Assembly: GCA_949825065.1 (NCBI GenBank)
Contig: OX463846.1
Coordinates: 6,033,366 to 6,097,365, forward strand
Origin: Odontocerum albicorne
Taxonomy: Eukaryota; Arthropoda; Insecta; Trichoptera; Odontoceridae
Length of the DNA stretch: 64,000 nt
Reading direction: 5' to 3'
Both the position numbers and the translations under genes were made by a program. Position 1 is the first letter of the stretch. Each line of letters opens with the position of its first letter. Of this stretch, positions 44,745 to 55,900 are shown piece by piece. The notes beneath the pieces were generated by a model. The model worked only from the letters and a program-made list of their open reading frames with translations. It did no database searches and was not told where the DNA came from.

Positions 44745-45835
44745 CTTCTTCTTCTCCCTGGCTCCATCCCAACTCACTGTCTGCGAAGACTGTTGGGGTC
44801 AGCTCTCCTCGTCCTCAGGTTGTATGTTCTTCTGTCCCGGACTACGTCCCCCAGGCCGTGCCTCCGCATCAGATTATTCTTTTGCACCACCCATGAATTT
44901 TTTGGTATTCCTCTGGTTGTTATTCGAGGAAGATCCGTGGAGATTGCCTGGACGCAGAGCATCCGATCACAATGTGATCGGGTGCTCTGCGTCCAACGTG
45001 CCCATACAATCTCAATCGCCTCTCTTCCATCTTAATGTTGATGTCTGTAACACCTAGGCTTCCACGAATGCGGGAGCTTTTTGTTTTGTCTCTTAGGGGC
45101 ACACCAGCTGCCCATCTTAGCATGCGCATTTCAGCAGTTTCTAGTTGCCTGGAGTAAGAGTTTTACATCGTCCAGCATTCGGAGCTATAGAGAAGTGCGG
45201 GTCTGACAATCGTTTGGTATACTTTTTCAAACCTTTTTCCTGGACAAATTTGTTTCCTCTGCTTTCCATTTGCTTGCCCCTGGAATCCTGCAAGCTGGCT
45301 CTGACATTATGTCAGTCTCTGGATCACCAAGGGGAGAATCGCCCTCGCTGCCAGACAGGGCAGTGCATCTTTGCGAGTGTTTTTACATGAAGCTTCGGTT
45401 TGTTTGACTTAGTTTTTATCCACCGATTGTCATCGGAAGTGGAACCAGAGTGGCCCAACTAACTAGGGCTTTATCCACTGTCATTGGTCATGTAATGGCC
45501 CATTATCGGATTTATCTAGCCTGGATACCCATTAGCGATGGTGTATGTGACTAGTACTCGAATATGTCGAGTTGCCACACCCACCATTTGTGAGCCGCCG
45601 CTAGCATGCGAGACAGACGTTCACTGCTTCTCACTTTAGCCGTACTTTTGGGATCCCTCGACGGATTGGTTACCATCAACTTCACCCTCAAGTCCGTTGC
45701 ACGTCGTTTACTGCGTGGAGGTATGAGGAGCATGGTGGGAGAAGCTGTGTCGGTCCAGGCCCTAGGACCAATGTATTGCGCTATAACCACCCGACTAACC
45801 GAGGTAGGGCGATGTGGTTTCTAAAAAATATTGAA
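44745..45835 (-). mobile_element. RTE-like LINE insertion with 16-bp target duplication (1091 bp)
   Basis: Minus-oriented: the 3' end with a (GAA)n tail is at 44745-44756 and the 5' end at 45835. It is bounded by identical 16-base duplications. The first 500 bases from the 3' end are RT C-terminal coding; 45255-45800 is GC-richer sequence I cannot assign. The extreme 5' end (45799-45834) is an inverted copy of the genomic DNA just beyond the right duplication (45846-45881). Confidence 0.88.
44757..45252 (-). pseudogene. RTE-like LINE polyprotein, C-terminal part
   Basis: Minus frames read EKVYQTIVRPALLYSSECW, a stop, ETAEMRMLRWAAGVPLRDK, LGVTDINIKMEERRLRLYGH, then after a shift NLMRRHGLGDVVRDRRTYNL and RRADPNSLRR. 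These are the V-R-P-x-L-L-Y-G-S-E-C-W / M-R-M-L-R-W / L-R-x-Y-G-H-V / R-R-A-D-P blocks of RTE-type LINEs. The catalytic YADD region is not included. A 45-base near-perfect palindrome at 44949-44993 lies inside the coding sequence. Confidence 0.88.
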
Positions 45836-45851
45836 TACAAAGACATTCAAT
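45836..45851. repeat. Target-site duplication, right copy
   Basis: Identical to 44729-44744; defines the insertion. Confidence 0.93.
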
Positions 45852-45881
45852 ATTTTTTTTATAAACAACATCGTCCTACCT

Positions 45882-46394
45882 CCATTCTTCCCTAGATCTC
45901 TTTATTTCATCCCAGATATTTATTTACATATAAAAACATAAAAATGTAAAACTCGCCCAACATTTCCAATAATTTTGCTTTCAAAATCATTATTCCTGCA
46001 GCCGTCTGACTAATTTAAATAAAGTTCTACATACAAAGGTGTGTTCTTTATTAATTTAATTTTCAAAAGACATTATTGTGAACTGGTAACAACAAAATAT
46101 GAGGCGTGGTTCGCACATACTCGTAAGCCGTGGCGTGGCCGTGGTAAGTGTTTACAGTGCGCACCCAAAATATATGATTATTTCAGTTATGGTGTCGCCC
46201 TAATTTAACAAATGTGTCATAATTCGTACTAAAAATGCGGGGAAACATCAAGACGACATTTTCATTTAATATCCGTGGAAATATTTGTATGAATGTTTGA
46301 ATTTATGCGATTATTTTCAGACAAAAAAGGTACGTAGAAAAGGGAGTATAATAGAAAAAATATCTTATGATATATATAATATAATATAATTTTC
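45882..46394. other. No recognised feature
   Basis: AT-rich, with a small GC-richer patch near 46100-46170; no gene or element ends. Confidence 0.4.
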
Positions 46395-46960
46395 ATCGCA
46401 TATTTATATCACACTATGTTCCTTACGGAGTAAATAGAGGGACAGATCTCTTTGCTTTTTTATCAAACCTCATAATTTTCACTTTCTCCACATTCAAACA
46501 TCTTGTCAGACAAGATACTCTGTCATTTGTACTTTTCACTTTACCTTCTATCAAAAGTTGATCAAATTGATCCAGTAACATTTTCCTCGATCTACCTTTT
46601 TTACGTATACATTGCATACATTGATATTTCACTTTTTCTTTTCTTATTGCACACATGTCCACAGTATCAACCTTACTTTTATTCGTCATTTGCTAATCCA
46701 ATTCCAAGTTTCACATACGTACTTCAATGTGGGCATCGAAACATATTTATGTATTACCATTGGTGCTACTTTTGATATAGTTTGGTTATTGTCTATTACT
46801 TTGAGTGCTCCGTTTACCTTGTTTCCTGTCGATACCCTTCTTTTGACGTCCCTTTCAACTCTTTCATCACACGTAAACATGTCATGATTTCTAGGTCATC
46901 GCAAACTTCCATACCTTCTATACTACCGTTAAGGTCCCAAAGATTCCGGCCCAGACAAGA
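46395..46960 (-). pseudogene. LINE, WFGHVERMN family, longest C-terminal copy
   Basis: From the 5' side (minus): RRVSTGNKVNGALKVIDNN, MPTLKYVCETW (the V-L-x-P-T-L-x-Y-G-x-E-x-W thumb motif), then after a gap lacking the W-F-G-H-V-E-R-M region, GRSRKMLLDQF, EGKVKSTNDRVSCLTRCLNV. It ends in a plus-strand 'ccttacggagtaaatagagg' terminal phrase. Several frameshifts; deletion of the central motif. Confidence 0.8.
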
Positions 46961-47434
46961 TAAAGCTTGTATAGACACCTACCATACTATGCTAATAAAA
47001 TGATCAGACTACGTGTTAAAGTTTAAATTTGATATCTCTTCCCTCAGTAGTTTGTCAAGTAGAGCAGTTAGAAGACGTGTTGTTTCGTTATATGCTAAAA
47101 GTTAACAATTGAATATCATGCGGGTATCAAGTTTCTTTCAAAAGAAGTCTACGCAGAATGTTGTCTGTCATAATCTACAGTGAAAGAATGGGCTAAACAG
47201 TTTCACTTAGGAAGATAATCGATTAAAGATGCCCCTTATCAAGGCAGACCAACAAATGCACTCACTTCTGAAACCGAAACGTAGGAAGTATGTCTTGATG
47301 AGAAAATTAAGCATTTTGTCTTTTCTGCCTACCTTAATAGGAAAATGGTCTCATAGCATTATTGTACTATACACTGTGTCATCATTTAAATTAAACGATA
47401 AACTAAAAAAACATAATTTATCTTAAAATCTGTA
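46961..47434. other. No recognised feature
   Basis: Short frames only. Confidence 0.35.
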
Positions 47435-47568
47435 CCCTAGAGGATAAACCACGGAAGTCACTTTGCACCCTAGCAGATAAACGTCATATGAGTCATACGT
47501 GAATTGTATGATGCAACGTTGTTTATACTCTGGGGTAAAATGTGACTCCCGTGGTTTATCCTCTAGGG
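47435..47568. mobile_element. Small palindromic MITE (134 bp)
   Basis: Starts CCCTAGAGGATAAACCACGG and ends with the inverse; the arms are about 60 bases with scattered mismatches. Superfamily and target duplication are not determined. Its last eight bases serve as the target of the next element. Confidence 0.75.
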
Positions 47569-47866
47569 CAGTGCTTCCCAAATTGGGGGCCGCGGGATTT
47601 CTCGTGGGGGTCGCGAAAATATTCAGTACAAAGTACAAATATTCATGTGATTATTAAATTGTTTCATGTGAGTATAGTTTTTATTTAAAAAAAAAGTTTT
47701 TAAGCAAGTTCCTATAATTTTGTGTTGAATATAAATATGTGTATTTTAATTGTAATAATTATTGCCAAATAAATCTTCAACTATAAAAAAAATGTTTGGG
47801 GGGGGGGGGGGAATTAATTACTTCAGATTTAGGGGGCCGTTACATGAAAGTAATTGGGAAGCACTG
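47569..47866. mobile_element. hAT-like non-autonomous element (298 bp)
   Basis: Starts CAGTGCTTCCCAAATTGGGG and ends TAATTGGGAAGCACTG. Exact 8-bp duplication CTCTAGGG at 47561-47568 and 47867-47874. CAGTGxTTCCCAA is the terminal motif of the Buster/SPIN-like hAT group, from family knowledge. It contains a G12 run and no coding sequence. Confidence 0.93.
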
Positions 47867-47874
47867 CTCTAGGG

Positions 47875-48751
47875 AACAGAAATATTATTGATGCTTTATC
47901 CTCATACAATTCCCATCCTACTCCCCATTTTTCGTGAGATTTATATTTCATCAAATTTTTATTACTTTTTATCTTATTTTAAACATTGCGTTAAATACAC
48001 GGTCATGGAAACCGATAATAATTATGAAACAATAGCTAGTTGATTGGAATAAATTATTTTAAAGTAACAAATCTGCCTGATGTATAAGCATGAGTGCTAA
48101 AAATAATAACTGAAGGTGTACACTGGTTGCATTTATGTAGTTCATACTATTGAGCAAATTGCCACCAAATTGTTGTTCGATAGAAGTGAGAAACTTGTAA
48201 AAAATTAGAAACCGTGGTTCAGAGCAAGTCTATTTTGTATATGAAGGAATGTGTGATACATGTTGAAAATGAGATAAGACAATGCATACTTTGTCTCCTA
48301 CTATCATTAGTGGAACTGACATATATACACCAAATAGTGTACGAATAATCTATCTATGTCATCCCTAATGCCCTGCAGGAGATTGACAACTTGAACGACG
48401 ACGCACATAACGATAAAATAGGGATGATTATTTTTTAATACTCGGCATCCTAGATATTTTTTTTAAATCTTGTAACATTCGCATTACTTTTTTTAAGTTA
48501 CAAACTATATTTTGTCACTTTATGATCATATTCTTCCTCTTTTATTTTTTGATCAAATTTGAAGCTTAACTGTGCAAATTTTCATTTATCTCGTTTCTAG
48601 AAAACTCGTCTGCTTCTTGTTCAACCCCAGATTCTCTTCGAAATGCAGACATTTTACTTAAACATATAAACCATCCCGCCAATTTCCTGTAGAACGCCAG
48701 GCTTTTCTTCCTTGACGCATATCTTTCGCCTCTTCTACATCCTCCGAGAAT
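47875..48751. other. No recognised feature
   Basis: AT-rich interval without element ends or gene-like frames. Confidence 0.4.
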
Positions 48752-48900
48752 CTCCATGGTCTAGTTGGTAAGACCCCTGTCTTCCAGTCTGGAGTTTGCG
48801 GGTTCGACTCCCGATGGATCCCAGATTTAAAAAAAAAGGATTCCAATTTGGTTTTCATTTAAGGCCTCGTTAACACTTCTCTGAATGGTTAGAAAATAAA
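48752..48900 (+). repeat. tRNA-derived SINE with well-preserved head
   Basis: 'ccatggtctagttggtaaga' (A box), 'tgcgggttcgactcccg' (B box) and 'aaggcctcgttaacac' linker; tail shortened. The head is close to a tRNA fold over its first 70 bases, but the following A-rich linker and dispersed copies show it is a SINE, not a tRNA gene. Confidence 0.9.
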
Positions 48901-48911
48901 AGTCATGTGTA

Positions 48912-49163
48912 TAAATTTCTAAGTCCGTACATCGATCCGGACATCTGGTGAACAGTTATATCCCAAAAATCTCTCTGCTCTTGGCCGAAATCGTCCCATG
49001 CCTTCCTCACCCCTCAGCCCCCAACCGTTGAAGCATGTATATCGGTACCAGTTCAAACAGCATTTAGTCTTGTTTGTGCTCCCCTGAAGGTGAGGTGAAA
49101 GCCTTGAAACCGGTAGGGTTATACTGTCACAAAAAAGTGGAATAAACAGTGTTTGATAAAAAC
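48912..49163 (+). mobile_element. Penelope-like element, 3' end
   Basis: Contains the last 36 codons of the GIY-YIG protein (SVHRSGHLVNSYIPKISLLL... to the stop at about 49037), then the LTR-like unit with hammerhead-like block (CTGAAGGTGAGG here) and 'gtggaataaacagtg'. Confidence 0.83.
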
Positions 49164-49199
49164 TGTAGAGAACAAAAGTGTAATTCAATACAATACATT

Positions 49200-49440
49200 C
49201 CAACACTTTTCATACAATTTCCACGATTTTCTGGTTTTATATGTTTTTTTTTCCTTCAAAATAACATTCACTCGACCCAACAATACAATAATTAACCTTC
49301 CTCTACAACGTCTTTCACGCACTTTTTCACTTTTAGTTTGTTTCGTAAGTATTTTTGTATTCTTCACCTCAGAGTGCTCTTCTTTACCTTACTCAACACA
49401 TTCAAATCTTATCAATTCATTCCGTTTTTGATCAAATATA
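49200..49440 (-). pseudogene. LINE remnant, WFGHVERMN family
   Basis: Plus-strand phrases 'cttcctctacaacgtctttc' and 'acctcagagtgctcttc' follow the order of other copies. Very decayed. Confidence 0.45.
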
Positions 49441-49480
49441 GTCACCCGAAAGACAAATCAATATATTTGACCGATTATGT

Positions 49481-49860
49481 TGTGGCGGTCGCCCACTCGG
49501 CGTTCATACATACGGTCAATGACCGATGAAATGACCTTCGGATTCCTCGATAAATCTAAGTAAACAAGTCCGAAGGTCACCCGCCGGCCATTCATCCCAT
49601 AGCCGAGCGGACCGCACTCCATACTAGAGAGAGAACGCACCACGCTGTCTCGCCGGTTCCGTAAATAGATTGTTACCTACATACAACAATTAATCGTTTT
49701 GCATTCACAGAAGCGAGACGTAGGCATATCGCGAGCGCGTTCTCGCGCACATTCTAAAAAGATATAAATATCTACGTTACTAATAAAATTCCACTCTCAT
49801 TCCGCATTGCGATCTAACGTGTTTTATTATTTATCAACAAACCACCATCATCTCTTCCCT
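49481..49860 (+). mobile_element. Solo LTR, family A, copy 3
   Basis: Starts TGTTGTGGCGGTCG. Shares 'gaacgcaccacgctgtctcg', a palindromic 'gcgagcgcgttctcgc' segment, a TATAAATA box near 49765, AATAAA, and 'cattccgcattgcgat' with copies 1 and 2. Confidence 0.8.
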
Positions 49861-50482
49861 CTAGGATAAGCTCCTTAAATGTTATACTTTTTAATTTATA
49901 AAATGATATTTTTTGTTATGTGTAACCTACCTGCCTAACTAAGCGTAATTTCATTCTAAAGCAGGTAGGTTTCACAGAACAAAACAAAAAAATATGAAGA
50001 CACATATGAAGAACTGTTGTATATGCAAAAACCACACCATAACCCCATTATGCAAAAGAACATTTAAATTAGATATATTCATCAAACAATGAACCATTCA
50101 TTGATTTGTAGACAAAAAAAAATACTCATAAATCCACAAAAATCAAAGAAAGAGAACTGTACATAAAATAATTTTCTATTGCACGATTCTGAGTCGATAA
50201 GAGCATTCATCTTATTTTGACATTATCACTTACTAAATTTGGTCCGATTTCTGTCAGCCACTTTTTTATTTCAGTTTAATGTTAACCGTTTTTTAATATA
50301 ATATAACTTAGGAGCTAAGTATACGAGACTTCTGGATTCTAAGACTAATGGTATTTTCTCAAACTTAATTATCTTCCTCTTATTTTATAAATGTTTGTTT
50401 TATGAATGTTACAATATTTTCTAAATATATACAAAATAAAACGTTAACACTATGAAACATTCGCGAAAATACTAGATAGAAT
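49861..50482. other. No recognised feature
   Basis: AT-rich. 'ctacctgcctaactaagc' at 49927 has an imperfect inverse about 30 bases on ('aagcaggtaggt'), a small hairpin. Confidence 0.4.
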
Positions 50483-50740
50483 ATTGTAATTTATTTTTAT
50501 CAAACACTGTTTATTCCACTTTTTTGTGACGGTATAACCCTACCGGTTTCAAGGCTTTCACCTTATCTTCAGGGGAGCACAAACAAGACTAAATGCTGTT
50601 CGAACTGGTACCGATATACACGCTTCAACGGTTGGGAGCTGAGGGGTGAGGGAGGCATGGGACGATTTCGGCCAAGAGCAGAGAGATTTTTGGGATATAA
50701 CTTTTCACCAGATGTCCGGATCGATGTACTGTACTGTTGA
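50483..50740 (-). mobile_element. Penelope-like element, 3' end
   Basis: Minus strand: last codons VHRSG/DPGHLVKSYIPKISL to SAPNR and stop (about 50625), then the LTR-like unit ending 'aaaaataaattacaat' at 50483. A GIY-YIG core is not included. Confidence 0.82.
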
Positions 50741-50988
50741 AATGTACTGTTGAAAGAAAAAATATGATAAAAGTCATAGGAATCCTTTTAACCCTAACTA
50801 ACACTAGACGTAAAAATGACAATCATTTGAGGAGAGTAGTACAGTGCGAGATTCGAACCGGCAACCTTTCGCACGGAAGTCCAGTACGTTGCCACGCGGC
50901 AATGCATTTCAGATATTTTTTTTAGCAGATGCACTTATTTATTTATTTAAATAACGACATAACAGTGACTTTTATATACACATGAACA

Positions 50989-51355
50989 TGTAGCGACCGT
51001 GCGTGCGGTCACTGAACCCACTGAGGCGATCCTTGGCCGCTCGGTCATTGAACTCGCACTGTAAGGAATGCGAGACAGCACTGGGCGAAGGTCGCCCGCG
51101 CGGTCATTGAACTCACTAGTAGCGAACAGCGAGAGTGAGACACCGACATATCTCTTGCCTCTCCTGCAGATCGTAGTATGAAATGTATATAGAACGCGCA
51201 ACTATAACCATGTGTCCGGCGAAGCGAGACAGCGACATGTTCTGCGCCGTTCTATACATTATAAATACAGATGCTTTCAATAAATTTTCTCTCTTTGCTT
51301 ATCTCGATCTCGACGACTTTTATTCAAACAACCTCATCCTTCTATGCGAAACACA
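50989..51355 (+). mobile_element. Solo LTR, family B, copy 2
   Basis: Starts TGTAGCGACC. Contains repeated 'ggtcattgaactc' segments, two 'gagac(a/c)(g/c)cgacat' segments, a TATAAATAC box near 51259 and CAATAAA near 51277. The 3' edge is estimated from 42971-43280. Confidence 0.72.
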
Positions 51356-52939
51356 AGTCCCTTAAAACATATGACAAGTTATACAAGTACATAAAATTAT
51401 TGACAAAAAATACAAAATTTTGCCTTAAACTAACATGGAGATACAAAAAGCAGTAGTAATAATAAATTACAAAGTCATTTTTTTTTAATTCTTTAATATT
51501 AATATGTATATTTAAGTTCAATATATGTGATAACATAAGGTGCATCGAGTTTAACTAATATGTACATCTTTTAGATACAGACTGTTAAAAGCAAAATTAA
51601 TCTCTGGATTCTATAACACTCGCTACATTGTTTAAATTTAATTACAATGAAGCTAACGTCATTAAAAAAACCCATTCGAATAAACCTATTAACAATAAAT
51701 TACTTGGCTTTTCCACGTATTACTGGAATATTGGTAACCAGTAGAATAACACATTCATTTATTGTTAAATATTCTAATATGGAGTTCCACAAAGTTGAAA
51801 CCTAAACCTTTAATAAAAAAAAACAAATTTATTTTATTCCGATTACTTTTTGCCCATTTACGGTTTGACTGGATGTATGAGCATCGACAGAATTAATGAA
51901 ACCATTCTTATGATGGTTCTATTCATTAATGGAAACTGGTAAATTATAAATATATCACAAAATATTACCAAATTTTAGGCTTACGTAATTGTCGAATACT
52001 TGTTTTATAGTGGTAAATAACTTAAATTTGTTTTTAGTGGAACAACGCTTACATAGAACAAGAAAAATTGGATTTTTCGAAAATTTTATGGATAGATCTT
52101 GAGATATAGAAAACACATGGGCTCACTTGTAGAACGAGATGCAAGTTGCTTTGCAAAATCGAAACCTTCCACATGTTGATGCAGGGTTACTCAACTCCAG
52201 AGGCAAAGTATTGTCCTTAATGTTTCGTTTATACTAAGGTTATTTATATTAATAAAGGAGAGTACAAAGTTAGTATTTTTCTCTAAATATTGTGATATTT
52301 TGGCAAATACTATATATACTTATATTAAAAATATCTAAATTGTTGCAAAACTCGTTTCCAAATCTTTGCGTACGAATTATAGAGGAGTTAATTTTATAAT
52401 TAGTATAACAATTATCGGAATAATTTTATAATTAGTATAGCAATTTTCGATATAAAAGACATGTGATCGTAACTACACATTTGGCTTTAGGTGTAGTGTA
52501 TTTGTGAAATGTTCATATACCATCATAAATTTTTATAAGACCTCTTAAAAAGGTCAAGATTAATAAGAAAATTGGTTGCTTGACTTCTAAAATAGAACAA
52601 TTAATGTTGCCCCGTTTCCAATTATTGAGTAACATTTTAATAAAAATCGACTGTAAATATTTCTGATTCTGTCGTAACCGATCTGTAATGAAACAGGTTG
52701 AATTGAACAAGTTCTCGGAGCGCATGCATGCAGACCAAGCACGAGGATAGCCCAGTGAATTGTGCAACGCGCGAAGCGAATAACTCAATAGCAGTGTCAT
52801 GGGAGCAGCTGGCTGTTAGTCGACGTTTCGTGAGCATTTGCTATGTTACTATGAACATATTAGTTCAATATTCAACAGAGACTGCACTGTTCTTGGGCTG
52901 TACTAGCTCCTTTATTGTGCATTTCGATTCTTCACTATC
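51356..52939. other. No confident feature
   Basis: Mostly AT-rich. 52700-52850 is GC-richer, with open frames on both strands (52728-53048 plus, 52637-52837 minus), but no domain, splice pattern or conserved copy supports a gene. Confidence 0.35.
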
Positions 52940-53434
52940 ATCATCTAAACACTTCGTCCCTATTGAGATAGGCAGAGAGAACAGATCTTCTCTAAATGCT
53001 ATCGTAGTATATCCTGGTATAACTTTTAATTTCAAGTCAGCAATATAACGTGTTCCTCTCCACCACCATTTTTTCTTGATTAATATCTCACTTTTACTAT
53101 GTATATTGTTTATACATTTTGTACAAACATACCATCAAGCCATCTCCCCGCCGGGGTAGGCAGAGAGGACATATCCCCAGACTTTCCTATCTCAACAAAC
53201 GTCCTTTGCCTTTTCGAAATCCATACACCTTCTTATACAAGTTCTACGATTGCTCTGACTTCCTTAGTTTTGTACTTTCAGACTATTACTTATTCGATCC
53301 AACCATACTTTTCTTGATCTTTCTCTCACGAGCCTTCTACTGAAATCTGCACTAAATATCTGTTTTGTTAGTCTTTCTTCATTAATTAATTCCACATGTC
53401 CAAATCAGCTTTCGTAAAAGTAAAAAATCATTTG
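52940..53434 (-). pseudogene. LINE remnant, WFGHVERMN family (two pieces)
   Basis: Terminal phrase 'cccgccggggtaggcagaga' at 53148 marks the 3' end of one copy; a similar 'ctattgagataggcagagag' at 52961 marks another. On the minus strand the region at 53395 corresponds to the F-G-H-V position. Confidence 0.65.
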
Positions 53435-53500
53435 AATATTTTTTCTGGTTGGTTGGATGAGATTGACACCTGGCAATACACCCGCCAGATTGGTTAACAT
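53435..53500 (+). repeat. SINE or LINE tail scrap
   Basis: 'ctggttggttggatgagatt' and 'cacccgccagattgg', the shared SINE/LINE tail, interrupting the LINE remnants. Confidence 0.65.
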
Positions 53501-54290
53501 ACATACATTCCATTAATTTATCTCCTAGGGAAAGCAGCAATTTTTTCGTTTCTTCTAAATCCGTACACTTTCTCATACAACTCCTACTATTTATCTGACT
53601 AAAAAGGCTATGGGAGGGCTGGAAATGTGAACAGCATACAATAATTCCAGTGTGGGTCACGTTCCTATTCAGGTGCAGACGCAAAAGAATAATAATTTTA
53701 TTATATAAACTTACATACATTTCCACTATCACTCTATTTCCCTGTCAGGATAGGCAGAGATGATATATTACTAGACTTTCCTATCTTGACTCAAATCCTT
53801 CGCCTTTTCATGCAGTTTCTTCAATCCCTTCTTACTTTTATTTCTTTAAAATGTTATTCAATGGATCTATCCATATTTTCTTAGCCTTTCTCTACCACAC
53901 TCAAATTTATGCTGTACATTAATTTACTTAGTATTTTTTCATTCATCTGTTCTACATGACCAAACCATCTCAGTGTGCTCCCCTATATCTTACTAAACAC
54001 GTCAGACTTAGGTTCACATTCAAATCTTTTCACTATTCTGTCATATAATATCATCCCATGTATTCTTCTCAATGCACGCATTCCTATGGCATACTTTTAG
54101 TCCTTTTCCACGTCCACGTTTCATTTCCATAAATCTAAGTTGGTACTAGGATACAGTTATAAACTATCATCTTAGCAGGTTTTGATAATGTTTAGTGTCC
54201 CCATTGACTTTGTTTCCTATTGCGACATGTTCGATATCTTTCTTAACTCGTCCACTATCTGAGAACATACTCGTACAATTCAAATAGCAG
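53501..54290 (-). pseudogene. LINE remnant, WFGHVERMN family
   Basis: 3' phrase 'ccctgtcaggataggcagag' at 53742, then on the minus strand motifs at 53940-53985 corresponding to W-F-G-H-V-E-Q-M and, further 5', at 54060-54110 to M-R-A-L-R-R-x-x-G. Multiple stops. Confidence 0.75.
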
Positions 54291-54499
54291 AGTTCTAAAC
54301 TGGCTCTAATCTTTCATTGTTCACCCATATGACACATTTTCTTTTCCTTTTGTAGTTTTGTATAGCGCAACACTCATCTCTCACCATGAATTTGTATAGC
54401 GCCACACTTGTATCTCTCATACAATACATAATGTATTTATAGAGCATTTCATTGTATAAAACACAAGATTGCGAATTAGTGGCCATGTGAAAATAGAAA

Positions 54500-54632
54500 C
54501 AAATAGAAAGATATTAAAGAGTCCTGAAGTGAAACCAAAAACTTCAATTACTGGGTATCATCGGAAATCGAACCCGCACTCCGTGAATTAGAAGACAGGC
54601 GTGTTACTTATAAGGCAATGGAGGTCGTCACG
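54500..54632 (-). repeat. tRNA-derived SINE
   Basis: Minus: CATTGCCTTATAAGTAACAC head, GGGTTCGATTTCCG B box. Confidence 0.8.
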
Positions 54633-54767
54633 GAGGACACATCTTTGCTTCTCTCCTACACATCTTTGCTTCTCTCACGGTCATACACTTCATAATGTAT
54701 ACTTCACTATTATACAAGCTTGTCAATCTTTCTTATTTCAGATTTGGATTCATAGGGTCATGCGACG

Positions 54768-54988
54768 TTATTGTATTGCATTCCTTTACACGTTCATTGT
54801 ATTCAGTAAAATCTGGTGTTTTTTTATTTCTATACAGCAATCCTTTCTAGCCAAACAGAAATATATAATATAAGCCTGAAGTAAAATCAAAACTGAAACC
54901 ATTTAAAAAAAATTGGGTATCAACAGGAATATAACCTGCAATTCCCAGGTTGGAAGACAGGCGTCTTACAACTAGTCCAGGGACGTTC
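54768..54988 (-). repeat. tRNA-derived SINE
   Basis: Minus: 'ggactagttgtaagacgcc', decayed B box 'caggttatattcctg', linker and TACAATAACG-type end. Confidence 0.8.
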
Positions 54989-55030
54989 TTTTCCTTGGTC
55001 TTCAAAATTTCTAGTACCTTTTATAATAAA

Positions 55031-55587
55031 GGGTGTTTTTTTGGGTGTGATAGGATTTTTAATTAGCCGCCAAGATCGTGTGATTTAACGCCTCTGGATT
55101 GTTTTCTTTGAAGTTATGTTAAATCACAGGTTTACACCAACAAACTCAAGACTCTTGATGAACTTGAAGCCAACATTTGTCGTGTTATTGGCGCCATACA
55201 GCCAGAAATGCTCCACCGAGTCATCGAAAATTGGCGTGATCGAATTGGTCAGTGCAAAAGAAGCCGTGAAAGCCATTTGAACAACATCTTGTTTAAATCA
55301 TAAACGACATGAAATATTCTTTCCAATTAAACCTTCAGATCCATTTTTTTGATTTATTAGTTGTTGTTTTATTTTATTCTAAAGTTCTATCGTTCGTAAT
55401 GGGAAATCCATCTTATGATCGGTTAAGGTATATAAGAGCCAGCCAAGGTCAACATATGAAGGAAATTATCTTCAAACAATAATTATCATGAAACAACCTA
55501 TGAATTGAATTCAAATACACAGCCATTTAAATAATTTATGTGTGTTTTATTTCAAAAACAAATTCTATCACTCCCAAAAAAACACCC
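55031..55587 (+). mobile_element. Tc1/mariner-superfamily deletion derivative (about 557 bp)
   Basis: Ends GGGTGTTTTTTTGGG(T/A)GTGATAG and its inverse. It carries only the last part of a transposase: PPRSCDLTPLDCFL, a TGA in place of W, SYVKSQVYTNKLKTLDELEA and IQPEMLHRVIENWRDRI to a stop near 55300. Distantly related to the elements at 41638 and 43640. TA flanks are not clean on the left. Confidence 0.85.
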
Positions 55588-55599
55588 TATACTTGTATT

Positions 55600-55900
55600 C
55601 ATTGGTTTTGTAAATATATCATCATTTATTCTTTCTACCAAGTCGAACCATTTAAATCTATCATCATTTATTCTTTCTACCAAGTCGAACCATCTAAATC
55701 TATCATAATTTATTCTTTCTACCAAGTCGAACCATCTGAATGCTTCTTTCAATTATATTTTTAGCTCTACACTTTCCAATGCGCATTCTTTTCTAGTGTT
55801 CTCATTACTTATTCTGTCATACACTATTTTTCCACACATTCTATACAATGTTCTAATATTACTAAGTTTATTTTTCTATTATCCAGTCATTTATTTTTAG
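55600..55900 (-). pseudogene. LINE remnant with triplicated 14-codon motif
   Basis: Minus frame 55752-55552 reads RFRWFDLVERIND three times in tandem; this is the W-F-G-H-V-E-R-M motif of the abundant LINE (G-H changed to D-L). More 5' sequence at 55780-55900 continues the family. Confidence 0.78.
55618..55743. repeat. 42-bp tandem repeat, three copies
   Basis: 'atcat(c/a)atttattctttcta' followed by 'ccaagtcgaaccat' at 55618, 55660 and 55702. The period preserves the LINE frame. Confidence 0.95.

Noticed and set aside
45606..45824. Overlapping 72- and 79-codon frames on opposite strands
   Set aside because: Both lie within the unassigned part of a LINE insertion and cross into the inverted flank copy; no domain.
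48752..48830. Possible tRNA gene
   Set aside because: A and B boxes are good, but the A-rich linker, SINE tail and many dispersed copies show a SINE.
52728..53048. 106-codon plus-strand frame in a GC-richer patch
   Set aside because: No recognisable domain; it runs into a LINE remnant on the opposite strand; a competing frame exists on the minus strand.
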